From: Deltaproteobacteria bacterium
GTDB taxonomy: Bacteria > Desulfobacterota > JAFDED01
Direction: 5' to 3'
DNA: 64,000 nucleotides
Assembly (NCBI GenBank): GCA_019310535.1
Contig: JAFDED010000011.1
Coordinates: 1-64,000, forward strand
How positions within the stretch are numbered: position 1 is the stretch's first letter; each line of letters starts with the position of its first letter. Shown here in pieces: positions 8,597-17,914 of the stretch. Both the position numbers and the translations under genes were made by a program. Below the pieces are notes generated by a model. It had not been told where the DNA came from and did no database searches. It worked only from the letters and a program-made list of their open reading frames with translations.

Positions 8597-8640
8597 ATAA
8601 TTGTCATTCAGGGGCTGCACCCGCGAATCATGAAAATGTT
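8597..8640 (+). repeat. Dispersed 44-bp repeat, copy 1
   Basis: This stretch matches 61962-62005 at 38 of 44 positions without gaps, in the same orientation. Both copies are intergenic, share the block gcacccgcg followed by catgaaaatg, and lie 53 kb apart. Confidence 0.75.
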
Positions 8641-8726
8641 ATAAGCATCTGAGGCAGGCATCTCCATGATGAGGGGTCGGGTTTCTATTTGGTGCCTTAA
8701 AGCCCGCACGTAATTGGACCCGGGCG

Positions 8727-8876
8727 GGGTGGCCCAGACAATTTATTGTCTGAGCTGCGCAGCAACAAGAGGTGATTCCGATTTCCTTATTATAATGGGT
8801 GGCGGCAGCGTCATGTTGCGCCGGGTAAATCCTCCTGCCGCTTCGCGATCCGGAAGACAAGTCGTCTGGGCCACCC
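8727..8876. mobile_element. MITE-like element with 13-bp terminal inverted repeats
   Basis: gggtggcccagac at 8727-8739 is the exact reverse complement of gtctgggccaccc at 8864-8876. Weaker inverted similarity continues inward for roughly 30 more bases on each side (gctgcgcagcaacaagagg on the left against a related complement on the right). The element is about 150 bp, too short for a transposase. The first 47 bases of its left end recur at 36742-36788. No clear target-site duplication was found. Confidence 0.65.
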
Positions 8877-9217
8877 ACTGACACTATCTTTAATAGCTTG
8901 GTCAGGGCCGGTGGTGTTCCCGGGCAATTACATATTGCCACATAAAAATGACAAATTAGATCGGTGATATCCCTAATAGATAGATTCGACAATAGCGGTT
9001 TAGTGGAGACCCGGTAAAATAGATTCAAGAAAAAGAAAATTATATTAATAAGTTAATCAAAATACGGAAAAAGTGCTTGTCATTGCTAGGATGAAATTAT
9101 GGAGGTGGTTCCCCGGAAGATTTTGCTTTTTAATTCACTTGCCTGCCCATAACAAAGCATGATAAACAACACATAATATTTCCCTTTTATACAGGTGATT
9201 GAGAGAGAAGGAAAATA

Positions 9218-9928
9218 ATGACCGGCCAGAGGGAGCCACTCGTATCAGTTATTATCCCGGTTCATAATGAGGCACAAATTCTCCTGGACCGGGTTCGTTC
9301 CATACTGGAAACAATGGCTCAACAGGTGGATTTCGACTATGAGCTGATCCTGGTGGAGAACGGAAGCACAGATGGCACGTCTGCCCTGGTGGATGAAGCG
9401 GCAAAACAAAACAGTCGCGTCCGCGCCCTCCATCAGCCACTGCCGAATTATGGCTCTGCTTTGAAAGAAGGGATGCTCCAATCGCGGGGCAGGTTGCTGA
9501 TCAGTTGTGATATTGACTATTATGACGCTAAATTCATGCGCGTTGTATATGCTCTCATGGCATTCGATTATGATATTATTATCGGTTCCAAAAACTCACT
9601 GCTTTCCAGGGATAATCGTACCTTCTTGAGGAAGTTTATCTCCCAGGGATTCCGGATGGTCCTGCACATACTTTTCGGCCTGCGGGTCAGCGACACCCAC
9701 GGGATGAAGGGATGGAGGTGGACGAAGGCACTGGAGCATATTGTCCTTGAATCCCCGCCGACATATCATGTATATGACACGGAGTTGATCATCCGGGCCC
9801 AGAGGGCCGGCTTGAAAATCATGGAGATCCCGGTGGAAGTCTCGGAAACACGGAAAACCGACAGGCCCATTCTGGCTCGCATCCCGGCGGCCGTATGGGA
9901 AATCCTGCAACTACGGGCCCGGATCTGA
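9218..9928 (+). CDS. Glycosyltransferase family 2
   Basis: A 236-residue GT-A fold enzyme. It opens with VSVIIPVHNEA, has the donor-binding region LILVENGSTDGTSALVDEA and a metal-binding CDIDYYD in place of the usual DADL, then a family-typical SDTHGMKGWRW and a C-terminal basic tail. Such enzymes move a sugar from a nucleotide- or polyprenyl-linked donor; the DPM1/DolP-mannose-like group is the closest recalled match. The ribosome site aagga precedes the ATG. It begins an island of same-strand genes that also encodes polytopic membrane proteins, so a polyprenyl-phosphate sugar donor pathway is likely. Confidence 0.85.
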   Translation: MTGQREPLVSVIIPVHNEAQILLDRVRSILETMAQQVDFDYELILVENGSTDGTSALVDEAAKQNSRVRALHQPLPNYGSALKEGMLQSRGRLLISCDIDYYDAKFMRVVYALMAFDYDIIIGSKNSLLSRDNRTFLRKFISQGFRMVLHILFGLRVSDTHGMKGWRWTKALEHIVLESPPTYHVYDTELIIRAQRAGLKIMEIPVEVSETRKTDRPILARIPAAVWEILQLRARI

Positions 9929-9996
9929 CGAGCGTTATACGAACCTCCGGCTGATGCACGGGAGTATAGTAACGGTAGCCGATAATCGAGGCGGCC

Positions 9997-11418
9997 ATGC
10001 GTGTTCTGTTGTTGAACCTTCCTCCGAAGGGCCTGATCAGTTCCCGGGGGAAAATCCATAACCGGCGGATCCCTCCGCTGGAGTTTCTGACAACCGCCGC
10101 CATGCTGGAGGAACAACGTGTGGATGTCCGTCTTGCGGACCTCGCCGTGCAGCCCCTGGACAAAAAAGATGCGGCCCGGCTAGCCGGGGAGGCCGACCGC
10201 GTCTTCGTCACCACATCTCCCTATCACCGATGGCAGTGCCCGAGCCTGGATATTGAGGAGATCCTTGAAAACATGGCCGACCTGCCCAGACATAATCTTT
10301 TCGTTCTGGGGGCGCACGGCTCCGTTTTTCCCGAGGCCATGCTCCGCGTCACCGGGGCAAGGGCCGTAATTCGCGGCGAACCGGAGGAAACTGTTGTCGA
10401 CTTGTGCCAGTCATTGGACCTCCAGCACATACCCGGTGTTACCTGGCAGGAAGGGGACGTGGTGCACTCTACGCCGGATCGCCCGCCTGCGGACCTGATG
10501 TCCCTGCCCGTTCCGGCATTCCATCATCTGGACCCTCGATTGTATCGCTATGAACTACTCGGGAACAACCTGACTATCTTTGAGGGCTCGCGAGGATGCC
10601 CCTATGTCTGTCAATTCTGCCTCAAGAGCATGTTCGGCCACGGCTACCGCAAAAAAACCGGCCAGCGACTGATCCAGGAGGTGGAGACGGCCGTTCGGAC
10701 GACAGGAGTGCGCCGCGCCTATTTTTTCGACCTTTTTTTCACCGGCAATGACAAGGCGGTTCGGGAACTGTGCCGTCACATGATCAACCAACGGATCGAC
10801 CTGACCTGGTCCTGCCAGACCCGTCCCGACAGGGTCGATGCGGAGATGCTGGTCCTCATGCGCAAGGCAGGTTGCCGCCTTATCCATTACGGGATAGAAA
10901 GCGGCTCCCAACGTCTACTGGATGCATGCGGGAAGAACATACGTATCAAGCAGATCGAGGAAGGGGTGGCCATGACCCACCGGGCGGGCATTGAGACGGC
11001 CTGCTTCTTCATGATCGGGCTGCCGGGGGAAACGCAGGCGGAGAGCCGGGAAACTGTGCGCCTTGCACGGCGTCTGAGGCCCACTTACGCTTCTTTCCAT
11101 GTTGTGATCCCGTATCCGGGAACCCCTCTGCACCATAAATTCGTCCATGAATCTGAACCTGATGCGGAGAGAACCGGTAATGGAACAAAAAGCGCGGGAG
11201 GATGGGAGCCTCATTCATCCGCATTAGAACATATGATCCAATGCTGGCCGCCCCCCGTAAGCCTCGGCGACCAACACCCGAATGAGCTTCAGACAACTGC
11301 GCGAAAAGCGTTTTTACACTATTATCTTCATCCATCCTACGCCGTTTCACGGCTTCAGGCTGGCAACTGGCGGAGCCTGGCCGGCCAACTTCGCCTATTT
11401 ATGGACTTCGTACGATGA
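9997..11418 (+). CDS. B12-binding-domain radical SAM protein
   Basis: A 473-residue protein. Residues 1-140 form a cobalamin-binding-like fold (VLLLNLPPKG at the start, LGAHGSVFPE later) without an obvious DxHxxG. The radical SAM core begins near 195 with CPYVCQFC (Cys201, Cys205, Cys208) and continues through IESGSQRLLDACGKN and FFMIGLPGETQAESRET. Family members methylate or rearrange unactivated carbons in lipids, antibiotics or bacteriochlorin. It sits between a glycosyltransferase and a membrane protein, overlapping the latter by 4 bases, so a lipid or glycan substrate is plausible. The substrate is unknown. Confidence 0.85.
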   Translation: MRVLLLNLPPKGLISSRGKIHNRRIPPLEFLTTAAMLEEQRVDVRLADLAVQPLDKKDAARLAGEADRVFVTTSPYHRWQCPSLDIEEILENMADLPRHNLFVLGAHGSVFPEAMLRVTGARAVIRGEPEETVVDLCQSLDLQHIPGVTWQEGDVVHSTPDRPPADLMSLPVPAFHHLDPRLYRYELLGNNLTIFEGSRGCPYVCQFCLKSMFGHGYRKKTGQRLIQEVETAVRTTGVRRAYFFDLFFTGNDKAVRELCRHMINQRIDLTWSCQTRPDRVDAEMLVLMRKAGCRLIHYGIESGSQRLLDACGKNIRIKQIEEGVAMTHRAGIETACFFMIGLPGETQAESRETVRLARRLRPTYASFHVVIPYPGTPLHHKFVHESEPDAERTGNGTKSAGGWEPHSSALEHMIQCWPPPVSLGDQHPNELQTTARKAFLHYYLHPSYAVSRLQAGNWRSLAGQLRLFMDFVR

Positions 11419-12425
11419 CCAGGTGGTTTTGTATCGCTATACGCAGTCGGCTCATGTTTGGCCTGGCAGTCGCTGTGCCGGCCTGCCTGTTGGGTTGGCT
11501 CATTTTTCCCCGGGAGATCCTCGCGCCGCTGAAATATTTTCTCATACAACCGCATCCCTATGAAGATTATCATCCGGTCCGCTTCCACCGCAGCGAAACA
11601 ATATACACGCTCTATGGCGTGTTTCCGGCTGGATGGCTGATCTCCTGCGTCCTGTGGGTCCGGTTTTTCCGGCTTCACCGTAAACTGCCGATAAGAATGG
11701 AACGAAGCGGGCGGTTTCTCACCCTGTCGATCTTCCTTCTGTCGTTGGTCATCTTCCTGTTGCATGCCCGCAATCAGCCGGGGCTGTCCCCGGTGGCCAT
11801 GGGTTACATCGGGAGTGCCCGGAATTTGGCGGCGGATATGGGTTATACCACCTTACGGGTGTCTCTGGAAACACGGGAAATTCCTCAGCCAGAGACCACG
11901 TGGCCTCCTCTTTTTCCAGCCCTGATCGCCGTGGGGATTCGGGCCGGACTGGATCCGATCATGGCCGCCAGGGGGCTGAACCTTTTGACCACCGCACTGG
12001 CGCTGTTTCCGATGGTCTGGCTCGGACAGGCACTGGTTGGGCGGAAAGCCGCCATATTAGCGGCAGCGGCCTTTCCGATCTTTATACCTTTTGTGAAATT
12101 GAGCGCTTACGCTTGGTCCAAGGGAATGTTCATCCTGTGGATTCTCCCGGCTTGTCTTGCTTTGGCCTCTATCCGGCCAATGAATTCACCATATAAAGAC
12201 ACGGTGTTCGCTTCTCCCTTTATACTTGCGGCCGGATTAGCAAGCGGCCCGGCTATATTGATGCGTTATATCGGGATATTCCTTGTCCCGGTCGGAAATC
12301 TCTATCTCATGCTGCGTGCACATGCGGAGTCATCCTGGAGACAAGCCTCACACCGAAGGCTCCTCCTGGATTCAAAATCTACGAGATTCATTTATGTTGC
12401 TGATCAAAGTGGATGCTTCTATTAA
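11415..12425 (+). CDS. Polytopic membrane protein, GT39/ArnT-like, probably truncated
   Basis: A 336-residue protein with about eight hydrophobic segments and an extracytoplasmic loop containing RNLAADMGYTTLRV and ETTWPPLFPALIA, a pattern seen in dolichyl-phosphate-mannose-type (GT39/GT83) transferases, which use polyprenyl-linked sugars. Those proteins are usually 450 residues or more with a C-terminal soluble part. Here the last membrane segment (FLVPVGNLYLML) is followed by only about 40 unrelated residues before the stop, so the C-terminus is probably missing. No convincing continuation was found in the other frames. Its ATG overlaps the stop of the radical SAM gene. Confidence 0.65.
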   Translation: MTRWFCIAIRSRLMFGLAVAVPACLLGWLIFPREILAPLKYFLIQPHPYEDYHPVRFHRSETIYTLYGVFPAGWLISCVLWVRFFRLHRKLPIRMERSGRFLTLSIFLLSLVIFLLHARNQPGLSPVAMGYIGSARNLAADMGYTTLRVSLETREIPQPETTWPPLFPALIAVGIRAGLDPIMAARGLNLLTTALALFPMVWLGQALVGRKAAILAAAAFPIFIPFVKLSAYAWSKGMFILWILPACLALASIRPMNSPYKDTVFASPFILAAGLASGPAILMRYIGIFLVPVGNLYLMLRAHAESSWRQASHRRLLLDSKSTRFIYVADQSGCFY

Positions 12426-12499
12426 TGAACTCCGCCCTGGAGCATCTCCTGATCGTGAGCGCTCCTGACGGCATCTAATTCATAGAAACTTACAAAACG

Positions 12500-13480
12500 A
12501 TGCGATTCTCTCTGCTGCCCTATCTTATGTGTCCGTCCTGTTCCGGGGATCTCTCCCTGGCGCAGAAGGACGTTGAAGAAAGCGGTCATTTGATGGAAGG
12601 GATGCTCTTGTGCAGGGTGTGCGGACACGGGTACCCCATACGGAGAGGGGTCCCCTTGCTGCTGGATCGGGAAGAAGAGCCCCTGCAGCGCCAGGTCTCC
12701 GAAACCTTTGGATTCGAGTGGGATCGCTTTCCCTCCCACCGCGACTTCATGGCTTCATCCGCGCTGCTCCGCGATTTCCTTCAACTGGAGTGCGGGGCAA
12801 CCTCACCCATGGCAGACGGCGTTGTCGTTGAGGGCGGATGTGGAAGCGGCCGCTGGCTGCCTCGCGTACACGAAGACCTCGGTGCCGCAACCGTTATCGG
12901 AATGGATATATCTTCCTCCGTCCACCACGCTTTCCGATTGACCAGGGAAAACCCCTTCATCCATGTGATCCAGGCAGATATACGTAAACCGCCCCTTCGC
13001 CCATCAGCAGATGTTGTATATTCCCTCGGAGTAATCGACCATCTGGAGAATCCCCTGGAAGGATTCCGCGGGTTGCTGCGATGTTTGAGGCCGGGAGGGC
13101 TGATCTTCCTCTGGATATACGCCTGGGAGGGGAACCTGACCTACCTGCGATTGATCGGCCCCCTGCGTCGATGGACCACCCGAATGAATCGGCGTTGTTT
13201 ATACGGCCTTTCCCGTGTCATGGGCGTTTTCCTTTACGGAATAATCCACTCGATTTACCGCGTTTCCCTGCCGTTGCCGTACCGGTCATATTTCTCTGTG
13301 CTGCGAAAGCTCAGGGTAGAGGATCTGGGGCTGGTGATCTTCGACCAGCTAGCCCCTCCCGTGGCCCATTATTTGCGGAAAGAAGAGGTGGAGCGTCTTT
13401 TCCGCGAAGCCGGCGCGACTCTGAGCGCCGTTTTCCATCGCAACCAAAACTCATGGACTGCGCACGGCTTTTTGCCATGA
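12500..13480 (+). CDS. Class I SAM-dependent methyltransferase with Trm112-like zinc-binding N-terminus
   Basis: A 326-residue protein. The N-terminus has a Trm112-like zinc ribbon (MCPSCSGDL, then LCRVCGHGYPIRRGVPLLL). The SAM fold follows with VVEGGCGSGRWLP (motif I), VIGMDIS (motif II) and a post-II acidic QADIRKPPL, plus the VIDHLENPLEGFRGLLRCLRPGG stretch of UbiE-like enzymes. The C-terminal 100 residues hold a hydrophobic amphipathic region that may contact membranes. No ribosome site is evident. Its stop overlaps the following membrane protein start, which ties it to the glycan/lipid island. The substrate is unknown. Confidence 0.83.
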   Translation: MRFSLLPYLMCPSCSGDLSLAQKDVEESGHLMEGMLLCRVCGHGYPIRRGVPLLLDREEEPLQRQVSETFGFEWDRFPSHRDFMASSALLRDFLQLECGATSPMADGVVVEGGCGSGRWLPRVHEDLGAATVIGMDISSSVHHAFRLTRENPFIHVIQADIRKPPLRPSADVVYSLGVIDHLENPLEGFRGLLRCLRPGGLIFLWIYAWEGNLTYLRLIGPLRRWTTRMNRRCLYGLSRVMGVFLYGIIHSIYRVSLPLPYRSYFSVLRKLRVEDLGLVIFDQLAPPVAHYLRKEEVERLFREAGATLSAVFHRNQNSWTAHGFLP

Positions 13481-15936
13481 TGGAACCGAAGGAAGGGATG
13501 AGAACAACGATAAGGAAAATTCGATATTTCTCCTCTACCGCATGGCCGTTGGCGATTCTGGCCGTTATCCCTCTCGGTCTTCTGGGACGGGCAGTCCTTG
13601 GTCTCACTTTTCTCGGTTCCGGTGACGCCCTGGTTTATTACTTTCCCGTCCGATATCTATGGACGCAGGCCATTGCACAGGAGTCCTTTCCGTTGTGGAC
13701 CGAATTGCTCTATTCCGGTTATCCTCTGGCCGCCGACATCCAGACAGCAGCGTTTTATCCCCTGAACCTGATCCATCTTTTCCTTTCTCCACTGGCCGGC
13801 CACAACGCCACCGTCATCCTCCACACAGTCCTGGCGGGTTTTTTCACTTACGGATTGGCCTTGCATCATGGAATAGAACGACGTGCCGCCCTCATGGCAG
13901 GAATCATTTTCACCCTTCCCGGGTGCTCTTTCAGCCACATGGGTTTCTATCCCTTCTCCGCTTCTCTGACATGGATGCCCGCCGTCCTTCTGACCGTGAT
14001 GCGCTACCTCCAGCGTCCCTCCGTACGCCGCGGAGCCGCGGCGTCCCTGACCTGGGCTGTGCAGGTGCTGGCGGGCTTTCCACAGTTGGTTGTTTATACA
14101 GGGCTGGCGGCGGGCGTACTTACGGTCTTTCACATTATTACCTCAAAGAGCCGTTCATGGCGGGTTATTGGTGGCGTAGGCTGCATCGGTTTTGCAGCCA
14201 TTGGGTTATCGGCGCTGCAGATAATACCCACTGCCGAGATGGTGCGGCTGGGACCGCGAACCCGCATATCTTACGAAAATTTCGCTCTCGGTTCACTGAA
14301 TCCGGCTCATCTGCCGGCCTCCCTGATTTCTCCGGGGGCCATGAGCGTGGCTGCCGGGAGCAGCGGCGACTGGTCTGCTGCCATGTACGGGATCTATTTT
14401 GTGGGGGTATTTCCCTTCGTGGCATTGGCATATGTCCTTGCCATGAAGCCCTGGAAATCCCACAGAGAACAAATTTTTTCCGGATCTGGGCCGCCCTCAC
14501 CTCTGCCGTCTGCCCGGGCCTCATGGCTGCCCTGGGCCTGCATGGCTCTGATATTTGCACTAATGGCAACGGGTGGGCGAACACCCCTGGGAATCATCCT
14601 TTATCACTTACCCGTTGTCAACCTGTTCCAGGTACAGGCAAGGTTTCTCGCGGTGGCGGGTCTGGCGCTCGCGATATTAACCGGATTCGCCCTCGATCAT
14701 ATCCTGCAAAGAACCGCCGCCAGGGGAGAAAAAACCAGGCGGTGGACCCCGGCGGTAATGATCCTCGGCCTGGCGGTAATTTCCATTGCCTTGCGGTTTC
14801 CGGAAAGGGGCATCTGGGAAAAAGCGGTTTACAATAATTTCGGGGCCATTCGAAGCATAACTCCGGTGGAAGTTGCCGCTGAGGGGCTGCTTCTCCTGGC
14901 ACTGGCAGGAATTACAGCGGCTGTAATCCATGTGGCTCCACGGCTGGGCCAGGCCGCCGGAACAACCCTGCTTACCGCGGGAATTGTTCTTCCCCTTGCC
15001 GCTTTTACCCCCCTGGGTATTTTGTCCGTTCCCGGCACAACTGTAAGGCAATTACTCAACAACAGGCCGCCCACCATACAGGCCATGGAAGCGGACTCTG
15101 GAAAAGGACTATCTGAAGGTCGGGTCTGCACCCTGTCCGATTTTCTTTTCCTTTCATCGGCTTCCTGGACCGAGGAATATGCACACCTGGCTCTCCCCGA
15201 CCTCAACGTGCTCTATGGGGTTCGGCAGATCGGATTGTACGGCCCCCTCCAGCACAACACCTATAACCGCTTTATCGGCCGAATGGCGAACAACGCCACG
15301 TATCCGGATAACCTGTTCTTGTCTCAATGGGTGGCTGATGTGTTGGGGATTCGATTCATTTTGGCGAGAAGCGAATTCCCCTGGCAGCCGGACCCCTCAC
15401 GCCACACAAAAATTTATGATGATGGGCGAGTGGCTGTATTCCGAAATGAACGGGCGATGCCTTTAGCCTGGCTTGTGCCGATGACGATCTCTGACGAGCC
15501 CATTTGGAACGGCGAGATGCCCCGTCTGGAACCTCATTCCGTCGCCCCGGTGCGTGCCTCTTCCGCCGTCTCCCGCCAGGAAAGCGAGTCCCTGCGGGCG
15601 GGGGAGTGGGTAAACGTCATCGAATCAGGGGACGGGAGGCTGGAAATGGATGCCCGGCTCGAGAGGCCCAGGTTTCTGGCCGTTAGCCTTCGGCATTATC
15701 CGGGATGGAGAGTCCATGTTGACGGAGAAGAACAATCGCCGGTGCGCGCCTACGGGTTCCTCATGGGCACGTTTCTCGCGCCCGGCCGCCACTTCGTGGT
15801 GTTCGATTTCCACCCGGCCTCATTTCTCATCGGCGCCGCTATAAGCGCACTGACGGCTGCGATTTTACTGGGTCTTTTGTTTTGGGAGACGAAAAATACT
15901 ACCCGGCGTCCTCAAGGCATTCGGGAAAGCACATAA
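13477..15936 (+). CDS. YfhO-family large membrane protein
   Basis: An 819-residue protein with about twelve or more membrane segments in residues 20-600 and a periplasmic C-terminal domain. The C-terminus carries the YfhO hallmark FLAVSLRHYPGWRVHVDGEEQ, then an AFRAxxLPAG-like stretch (YGFLMGTFLAPGRHFVVFDF) and a last helix. YfhO proteins are linked to glycosylation of lipoteichoic or other surface polymers with a lipid-linked sugar donor. The frame is open far upstream, but the methyltransferase occupies that region; the ATGATG at 13477-13482 overlaps its stop, and ATG 13498 with a ggaaggg site is an alternative start. Confidence 0.75.
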   Translation: MMEPKEGMRTTIRKIRYFSSTAWPLAILAVIPLGLLGRAVLGLTFLGSGDALVYYFPVRYLWTQAIAQESFPLWTELLYSGYPLAADIQTAAFYPLNLIHLFLSPLAGHNATVILHTVLAGFFTYGLALHHGIERRAALMAGIIFTLPGCSFSHMGFYPFSASLTWMPAVLLTVMRYLQRPSVRRGAAASLTWAVQVLAGFPQLVVYTGLAAGVLTVFHIITSKSRSWRVIGGVGCIGFAAIGLSALQIIPTAEMVRLGPRTRISYENFALGSLNPAHLPASLISPGAMSVAAGSSGDWSAAMYGIYFVGVFPFVALAYVLAMKPWKSHREQIFSGSGPPSPLPSARASWLPWACMALIFALMATGGRTPLGIILYHLPVVNLFQVQARFLAVAGLALAILTGFALDHILQRTAARGEKTRRWTPAVMILGLAVISIALRFPERGIWEKAVYNNFGAIRSITPVEVAAEGLLLLALAGITAAVIHVAPRLGQAAGTTLLTAGIVLPLAAFTPLGILSVPGTTVRQLLNNRPPTIQAMEADSGKGLSEGRVCTLSDFLFLSSASWTEEYAHLALPDLNVLYGVRQIGLYGPLQHNTYNRFIGRMANNATYPDNLFLSQWVADVLGIRFILARSEFPWQPDPSRHTKIYDDGRVAVFRNERAMPLAWLVPMTISDEPIWNGEMPRLEPHSVAPVRASSAVSRQESESLRAGEWVNVIESGDGRLEMDARLERPRFLAVSLRHYPGWRVHVDGEEQSPVRAYGFLMGTFLAPGRHFVVFDFHPASFLIGAAISALTAAILLGLLFWETKNTTRRPQGIREST

Positions 15937-16067
15937 TTCAAGCTCTTATTGTGCCATTTCCAGGATTGAAATTGCAAACTATACCCTTTCGATTTTCGGA
16001 GACAATCCGAAATCTTCGCTTCCCTCTACCGGAAGATTTACCGGGCAGGATGGGGTTAAAAAGGTAA

Positions 16068-16343
16068 TTACTTTTTTACGGCCGCTTTGAGATTCTTTCC
16101 TGGTCGGAATCTGACGGCCTTTGTGGCCTTGATCTTCATGGGCTTACCCGTCCGGGGGTTGCGCACCGTGCGTGCGGCTCGCTTAACAACCGAGAACGAA
16201 CCAAAGCCCAGCATGGAGACGGATTTTCCTTTCTTGAGAGATCCTTTCACTCCTTCGGTGATAGAGTTTAAAGCTTTGCTCGCCGCAACCTTGGGGATCC
16301 CGGCTTTTTTGGACATTTGAGCCACCAATTCCGCTTTGTTCAT
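16068..16343 (-). CDS. hup: HU-family DNA-binding protein
   Basis: A 91-residue HU/IHF-family protein. It begins MNKAELVAQMSKKAG, has the conserved GFGSFSVVKRAARTVRNPRTGK arm with the Pro that intercalates into DNA (RNPRTGKPM), and ends FRPGKNLKAAV. It is a nucleoid protein that bends DNA. A strong ribosome site (aaaggaggt) precedes the ATG. It is transcribed alone. HU is more likely than IHF because the arm reads RNPRTGK, but the two are close. Confidence 0.95.
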   Translation of the reverse strand: MNKAELVAQMSKKAGIPKVAASKALNSITEGVKGSLKKGKSVSMLGFGSFSVVKRAARTVRNPRTGKPMKIKATKAVRFRPGKNLKAAVKK

Positions 16344-16376
16344 CTCTTACCTCCTTTTATAATTGATTTTATTGCT

Positions 16377-16405
16377 TTATTAACAAGATCGAGATTTCCT
16401 GTCAA
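16377..16405 (-). promoter_or_regulatory. Candidate promoter of the HU gene
   Basis: On the minus strand a perfect TTGACA (16405-16400) is followed after 17 bases by TAATAA (16382-16377), about 35 bases before the HU ATG. The -10 element is poor, so this is tentative. Confidence 0.35.
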
Positions 16406-16785
16406 CCAAAAATTGCAGATTTTGTACAATATATTGATAGTTAATGCTAATATTTAAATTAAAAATAGTATATTTGATGGAATTTCAAGGAAATATTCGA
16501 AATATTGCGGCTTGCCGGGGGTCTCCTGAGATTGCCAGTAAAACCGGCTATGAGAAGGCACGGCAAGCCCGCGGCTTTGCCCGTGGCCCCCAATGAGAGA
16601 TTGAGAAAATTTAGTGCGGCCATCTCATCAATTTTGCAAAGCTCGTAGAAAAATTATCAGATCAAGATATGTTTCAGAAAAGAACTGCACATTCTTCGAC
16701 AGCTCAAAATACTTCATCGTATTTATGAAATTGTGTACTTAATACACTCTTTAAATCGCTTCTTCAGAACTTCGCTGTAAACCAA
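16406..16785. other. Non-coding gap between HU and the TRAP binding protein
   Basis: AT-rich sequence with a GC-rich island at about 16507-16590, where cttgccg (near 16511) and cggcaag (near 16561) can pair. No gene is supported. Confidence 0.5.
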
Positions 16786-16824
16786 GCAAAAAAAGAGCCC
16801 TCACCGGTGTTTTTGAGGGCTCTT
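16786..16824 (-). terminator. Rho-independent terminator of the TRAP binding-protein gene
   Basis: aagagccctca (16793-16803) and tgagggctctt (16814-16824) form a perfect 11-bp stem. Read on the minus strand it is followed by a run of T. It lies 20 bases past the stop of the gene at 16844-17866. Confidence 0.9.
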
Positions 16825-16843
16825 ATCGACAAGCATTTGATGA

Positions 16844-17866
16844 TTATCGTTTTCCCTTACGGTATTTGTCAAGAAAAGCAATAACCTGATCCACGAAGTC
16901 CTTTCCTCCGATTTTATCGTAGAAATTCGGCCAGATCGATTTTGCTTTTTCAATCCATTCCTTCTCATTATTGGCCGGCACGGTTACTTCCATTCCGTGC
17001 TCAATCGCCTCCAGACACGCTTTACCTTCATTGCCGACCGCCCATTTCCGCTCATCGTTCTGGGCTTTGAGCGCCGCCTCATCCACGATTTTCCTGAGAT
17101 CGGCGGGCAGACCTTGATACCATTTCTCATTCACCAGCGCCGGTCCAATCCAAAGGATGTAGTGAATGTTTGTGATATACTTCTGTACCTCGTAGAATTT
17201 CTCTTGCGGAATAGCGGCATAAGGATTGTCCTGGCCATCCACCACTCTTTGCTGCAGAGCGTTAAATACTTCAGTCCATGCCATGGGCACCGGATTGATG
17301 CCCCATGCTTTATACGCCTGGATCATGATTTCATTCTTTGGAACCCGAATACGGAGCCCTTTCAAGTCCTCAAGCGTTCTCACGGGTTTTTTGGAGTTGG
17401 TCAGGACCCTGAACCCCCCGGTCAGCCAGGCCAGCGCTCTGAAGTTGCCCTGCTTGACCATGGTTTTGTTGAGCTCTTTTTTCAAGGGACTGTCCAGTAC
17501 CGCCCATGCCTCATCAAAGCTGTTCCACATATAGGGGAGCGTGCAAAATCCAACAATAGAGGCGAAAGGGGTCACATTGTTCACCGCTTGTGTTGACATC
17601 TGAATGATACCTGAGGAGACTTGATTTACATTGTCCTGTTCCGAGCCCATCTGGCCACTCAGAAATAGTTCCACTTTAATACGGCCATTTGACATCTGCT
17701 CCGCATATTTCTTAAATGCCAGGCCGAACACACCATGATAACTGTTTTCCGGGTTCGCCGTCGCAAACTTGATTGTCACCTCTTTTGCCTCAGAGCCGGT
17801 TGCAAACATAAGCCCTGCAACCAAACAGAATGTCAGAATGATGGATAGTGTTCTTAATTTTCCCAT
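16844..17866 (-). CDS. TRAP transporter substrate-binding protein, DctP type
   Basis: A 340-residue secreted protein. It has a cleavable signal peptide (MGKLRTLSIILTFCLVAGLMFATGSEA), then the DctP fold with KFATANPENSYHGVFGLAFKKYAEQMS, the carboxylate-binding region GLRIRVPKNEIMIQAYKAWG and ALQQRVVDGQDNPYAAI. The Arg in RIRVPKN is the usual ligand carboxylate contact. The start at 17866 follows an excellent ribosome site (aaaggaggt); longer readings add a non-signal sequence. No dctQ or dctM membrane gene is adjacent, so it is an orphan binding protein. It faces the CoA-transferase gene divergently, hinting at uptake of an organic acid. Confidence 0.92.
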   Translation of the reverse strand: MGKLRTLSIILTFCLVAGLMFATGSEAKEVTIKFATANPENSYHGVFGLAFKKYAEQMSNGRIKVELFLSGQMGSEQDNVNQVSSGIIQMSTQAVNNVTPFASIVGFCTLPYMWNSFDEAWAVLDSPLKKELNKTMVKQGNFRALAWLTGGFRVLTNSKKPVRTLEDLKGLRIRVPKNEIMIQAYKAWGINPVPMAWTEVFNALQQRVVDGQDNPYAAIPQEKFYEVQKYITNIHYILWIGPALVNEKWYQGLPADLRKIVDEAALKAQNDERKWAVGNEGKACLEAIEHGMEVTVPANNEKEWIEKAKSIWPNFYDKIGGKDFVDQVIAFLDKYRKGKR

Positions 17867-17914
17867 AATCGATACCTCCTTTTCATTTTTTTTCAAAATA
17901 CCGACAATAGCTCT

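Larger units (their letters stand above)
8203..9217. other. Kilobase gap with dispersed repeats and no supported gene
   Basis: No open frame here has recognisable protein content; the longest one crosses the inverted-repeat element at 8727-8876. The gap holds two dispersed repeats (8597-8640 and 8727-8876) and a small hairpin at 8530-8549. It separates the sulfur flavoprotein from the glycan island and looks like a landing zone for small non-autonomous elements. Confidence 0.6.

Noticed and set aside
8639-9028. Minus-strand 129-codon frame in the long gap
   Set aside because: It runs across the inverted-repeat element; its similarity to the frame at 36661-36846 comes only from the shared repeat, and it has no ribosome site or protein-like composition.
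13081-13476. N-terminal extension of the YfhO-family frame
   Set aside because: It lies wholly inside the methyltransferase gene in another frame and has no membrane or family features.
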